Assembly: GCA_009746045.1 (NCBI GenBank)
Contig: RPFO01000165.1
Location: forward strand, 7,004,034-7,068,033
Direction of reading: 5' to 3'
DNA length: 64,000 nucleotides
From: Mesostigma viride
Lineage: Eukaryota; Streptophyta; Mesostigmatophyceae; Mesostigmatales; Mesostigmataceae
Positions 61,472 to 64,000 of the stretch are shown here, piece after piece. The translations under genes were made by a program, and so were the position numbers. Under the pieces are notes generated by a model. That model was given only the letters and a program-made list of their open reading frames with translations, was not told the origin of the DNA and ran no database searches. How positions within the stretch are numbered: position 1 is the first letter of the stretch; every line of letters starts with the position of its first letter.

Positions 61472-64000
61472 GCATGGATGGTGGTGGTGGGTGGCTGGCA
61501 TGCATGGATGGTGGAGGTGGGTGGCTGGCATGCATGGATGGTGGTGGTGGGGTGCTGGCACGCATGGATGGTGGTGGTGGGGTGCTGGCATGCATGGATG
61601 ATGGTGGTGGGGTGCTGGCATGCATGGATGGTGGTGGTGGGTGGCTGGCATGCATGGATGGTGGTGGTGGGTGGCTGGCACGCATGGATGGTGGTGGTGG
61701 GTGGCTGGCACGCATGGATGATGGTGGTGGGGTGCTGGAATGCATGGATGATGGTGGTGGGGTGCTGGCACGCATGGATGGTGTGGGGTGCTGGCACGCA
61801 TGGATGGTGGTGGTGGGTGGCTGGCACGCATGGATGATGGTGGTGGGGTGCTGGAATGCATGGATGATGGTGGTGGGGTGCTGGCACGCATGGATGATGG
61901 TGGTGGGGTGCTGGCACGCATGGATGGTGGTGGGGTGGCTGGCACGCATGGATGGTGGTGGTGGGTGGCACGCATGGATGATGGTGGTGGGGTGCTGGAA
62001 TGCATGGATGATGGTGGTGGGGTGCTGGCACGCATGGATGATGGTGGTGGGTGCTGGCACGCATGGATGGTGGTGGTGGGTGGCTGGCACGCATGGATGG
62101 TGGTGGTGTGCTGGCATGCATGGATGGTGGTGGTGGGTGCTGGCACGCATGGATGGTGTGGTGGGGTGCTGGCATGCATGGATGGTGGTTGTGGGTGGCT
62201 GGCACGCATGGATGATGGTGGGGTGGCTGGCATGCATGGATGGTGGTGGTGGGGTGCTGGCACGCATGGATGGTGGTGGTGGGTGCTGGCATGCATGGAT
62301 GGTGGTGGTGGGTGCTGGCACGCATGGATGGTGGTGGTGGGGTGCTGGCATGCATGGATGATGGTGGTGGGGTGCTGGCAGCATGGATGGTGGTGGTGGG
62401 TGGCTGGCACGCATGGGATGGTGGTGGGTGGCTGGCATGCATGGATGGTGGTGGTGGGGTGCTGGCACGCATGGATGGTGGTGGGGTGCTGGCACGCATG
62501 GATGGTGGTGGTGGGTGGCTGGCACGCATGGATGATGGTGGTGGGGTGCTGGCACGCATGGATGGTGGTGGTGGGTGCTGGCTCGCATGGATGGTGGTGG
62601 TGGGGTGCTGGCATGCATGGATGATGGTGGTGGGTGCTGGCACGCATGGATGGTGGTGGTGGGTGGCTGGCACGCATGGATGATGGTGGTGGGTGGCTGG
62701 CATGCATGGATGTGGTGGTGGGTGCTGGCACGCATGGATGGTGGTGGTGGGGTGCTGGCACGCATGGATGGTGGTGGTGGGTGGCTGGCACGCATGGATG
62801 GTGGTGGTGGGTGCTGGCATGCATGGATGATGGTGGTGGGGTGCTGGCACGCATGGATGGTGGTGGTGGGTGGCTGGCAGGCATGGATGATGGTGGTGGG
62901 TGGCTGGCATGCATGGATGGTGGTGGTGGGGTGCTGGCACGCATGGATGGTGGTGGTGGGGTGCTGGCACGCATGGATGGTGGTGGTGGGTGCTGGCACG
63001 CATGGATGATGGTGGTGGGGTGCTGGAATGCAGGATGGATGGTGGTGGGGTGCTGGCACGCATGGATGATGGTGGTGGGGTGCTGGCACGCATGGATGGT
63101 GGTGGTGGGTGGCTGGCACGCATGGATGGTGGTGGTGGGTGGCTGGCATGCATGGATGGTGGTGGTGGGTGGCTGGCAGCATGGATGGTGGTGGTGGGTG
63201 GCTGGCATGCATGGATGGTGGTGGTGGGGTGCTGGCTCGCATGGATGGTGGTGGTGGGTGCTGGCATGCATGGATGGTGGTGGTGGGGTGCTGGCACGCA
63301 TGGATGGTGGTGGTGGGGTGCTGGCATGCATGGATGATGGTGGTGGGGTGCTGGCATGCATGGATGGTGGTGGTGGGTGGCTGGCACGCATGGATGATGG
63401 TGGTGGGTGGCTGGCACGCATGGATGGTGGTGGTGGGGTGCTGGCACGCATGGATGGTGGTGGTGGGTGCTGGCACGCATGGATGGTGGTGGTGGGTGGC
63501 TGGCACGCATGGATGGATGGTGGTGGGGTGCTGGCACGCATGGATGGTGGTGGTGGGTGGCTGGCATGCATGGATGGTGGTGGTGGGGTGCTGGCACGCA
63601 TGGATGGTGGTGGTGGGTGGCTGGCACGCATGGATGGTGGTGGTGGGGTGCTGGCATGCATGGATGGTGGTGGTGGGGTGCTGGCATGCATGGATGGTGG
63701 TGGTGGGGTGCTGGCATGCATGGATGTGGTGGTGGGTGCTGGCACGCATGGATGGTGGTGGGTGGCTGGCACGCATGGATGGTGGTGGTGGTGCTGGCAC
63801 GCATGGATGGTGGTGGGGTGCTGGCACGCACATGGATGGTGGTGGTGTGCTGGCATGCATGGATGGTGGTGTGGGTGCTGGCACGCATGGATGGTGGTGG
63901 TGGGTGCTGGCATGCATGGATGATGGTGTGGGGTGTGGCACGCATGGATGGTGGTGGTGGGTGGCTGGACGCATGATGGTGTGGTGCTGCATGCATGGAT
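61472..64000. repeat. Long 30-bp minisatellite
   Basis: About 85 copies of a unit CATGGATGGTGGTGGTGGGG followed by TGCTGGCA(T/C)G, with two main variants (GGGGTGCTGGCA and GGGTGGCTGGCA) and scattered one-base losses. It continues beyond the window. Frames of more than 800 codons on the minus strand arise because the unit length is a multiple of three; they are not genes. The core GGGGTGCTGGCATG is shared with the 15.5-16.2 kb array. Confidence 0.95.

Noticed and set aside
61433-63996. Three minus-strand and several plus-strand frames of hundreds of codons (His/Pro-rich or Gly/Trp-rich)
   Set aside because: Pure consequence of a repeat unit divisible by three; no codon or domain signal.

Overview
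The window is nuclear eukaryotic DNA from a large, repeat-rich genome. Evidence: multi-exon genes with short GT-AG introns, LTR and non-LTR retrotransposon remains, cut-and-paste DNA elements, and kilobases of minisatellite. A green-lineage organism, perhaps a charophyte alga such as Chara, is a guess from general character only. No housekeeping gene, complete tRNA or rRNA gene was recognised.

Layout. 1-5.4 kb: nested, truncated copies of one LINE whose 3' ends finish in a TTAATTAA-type tail, plus a gag scrap. 5.7-6.4 kb: 3' end of a second LINE type with a restriction-like endonuclease domain; a near-identical copy sits at 14.4-15.2 kb inside a minisatellite. 7.7-11.7 kb (minus): an apparently intact four-exon gene for a DDE transposase-like protein of about 1,025 residues. 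13.2-16.2 kb and 23.1-23.2 kb: a 30-bp G-rich minisatellite split by a young, complete Ty1/copia-type element (16,212-23,121, 5-bp target duplication). 23.8-39.4 kb (plus): a large multi-exon gene of unknown function (copy A), interrupted inside one exon by an 8,386-bp element at a TTAA site (27,030-35,415). 39.8-41.7 kb: a retroelement ORF joining a zinc-knuckle gag to a LINE-type zinc-binding tail with no reverse transcriptase. 42-51 kb: sparse sequence with a broken PHD finger, a second TTAA element (45,733-47,655), two small minisatellites and a decayed gene. 51.3-60.6 kb (minus): a diverged paralogue (copy B) of the large gene. 61.5-64 kb: another long 30-bp minisatellite.

Most notable signal. 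A short palindrome (GGGTCTCG, then CTGCAG, then CGAGACCC, with variants) recurs in 16 of the 20 introns I could place in the DDE gene, copy A and copy B, and as clusters 5' of copies A and B. It was not seen in the other mobile elements here. Its arms change together (TCTCG/CGAGA, TCTAG/CTAGA, TCACT/AGTGA), so pairing or dimeric symmetry seems to be conserved rather than sequence. The DDE gene and copy A are head to head across the G-rich minisatellite, and copy B starts beside a related one. This suggests a mobile two-gene unit, transposase plus large accessory protein, marked by the palindrome. That is inference; copies A and B carry frameshifts and look decayed, while the DDE gene reads open throughout.

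All alignments and exon borders were read by eye. Borders rest on GT/AG signals, reading phase and, for A and B, comparison of the two copies.
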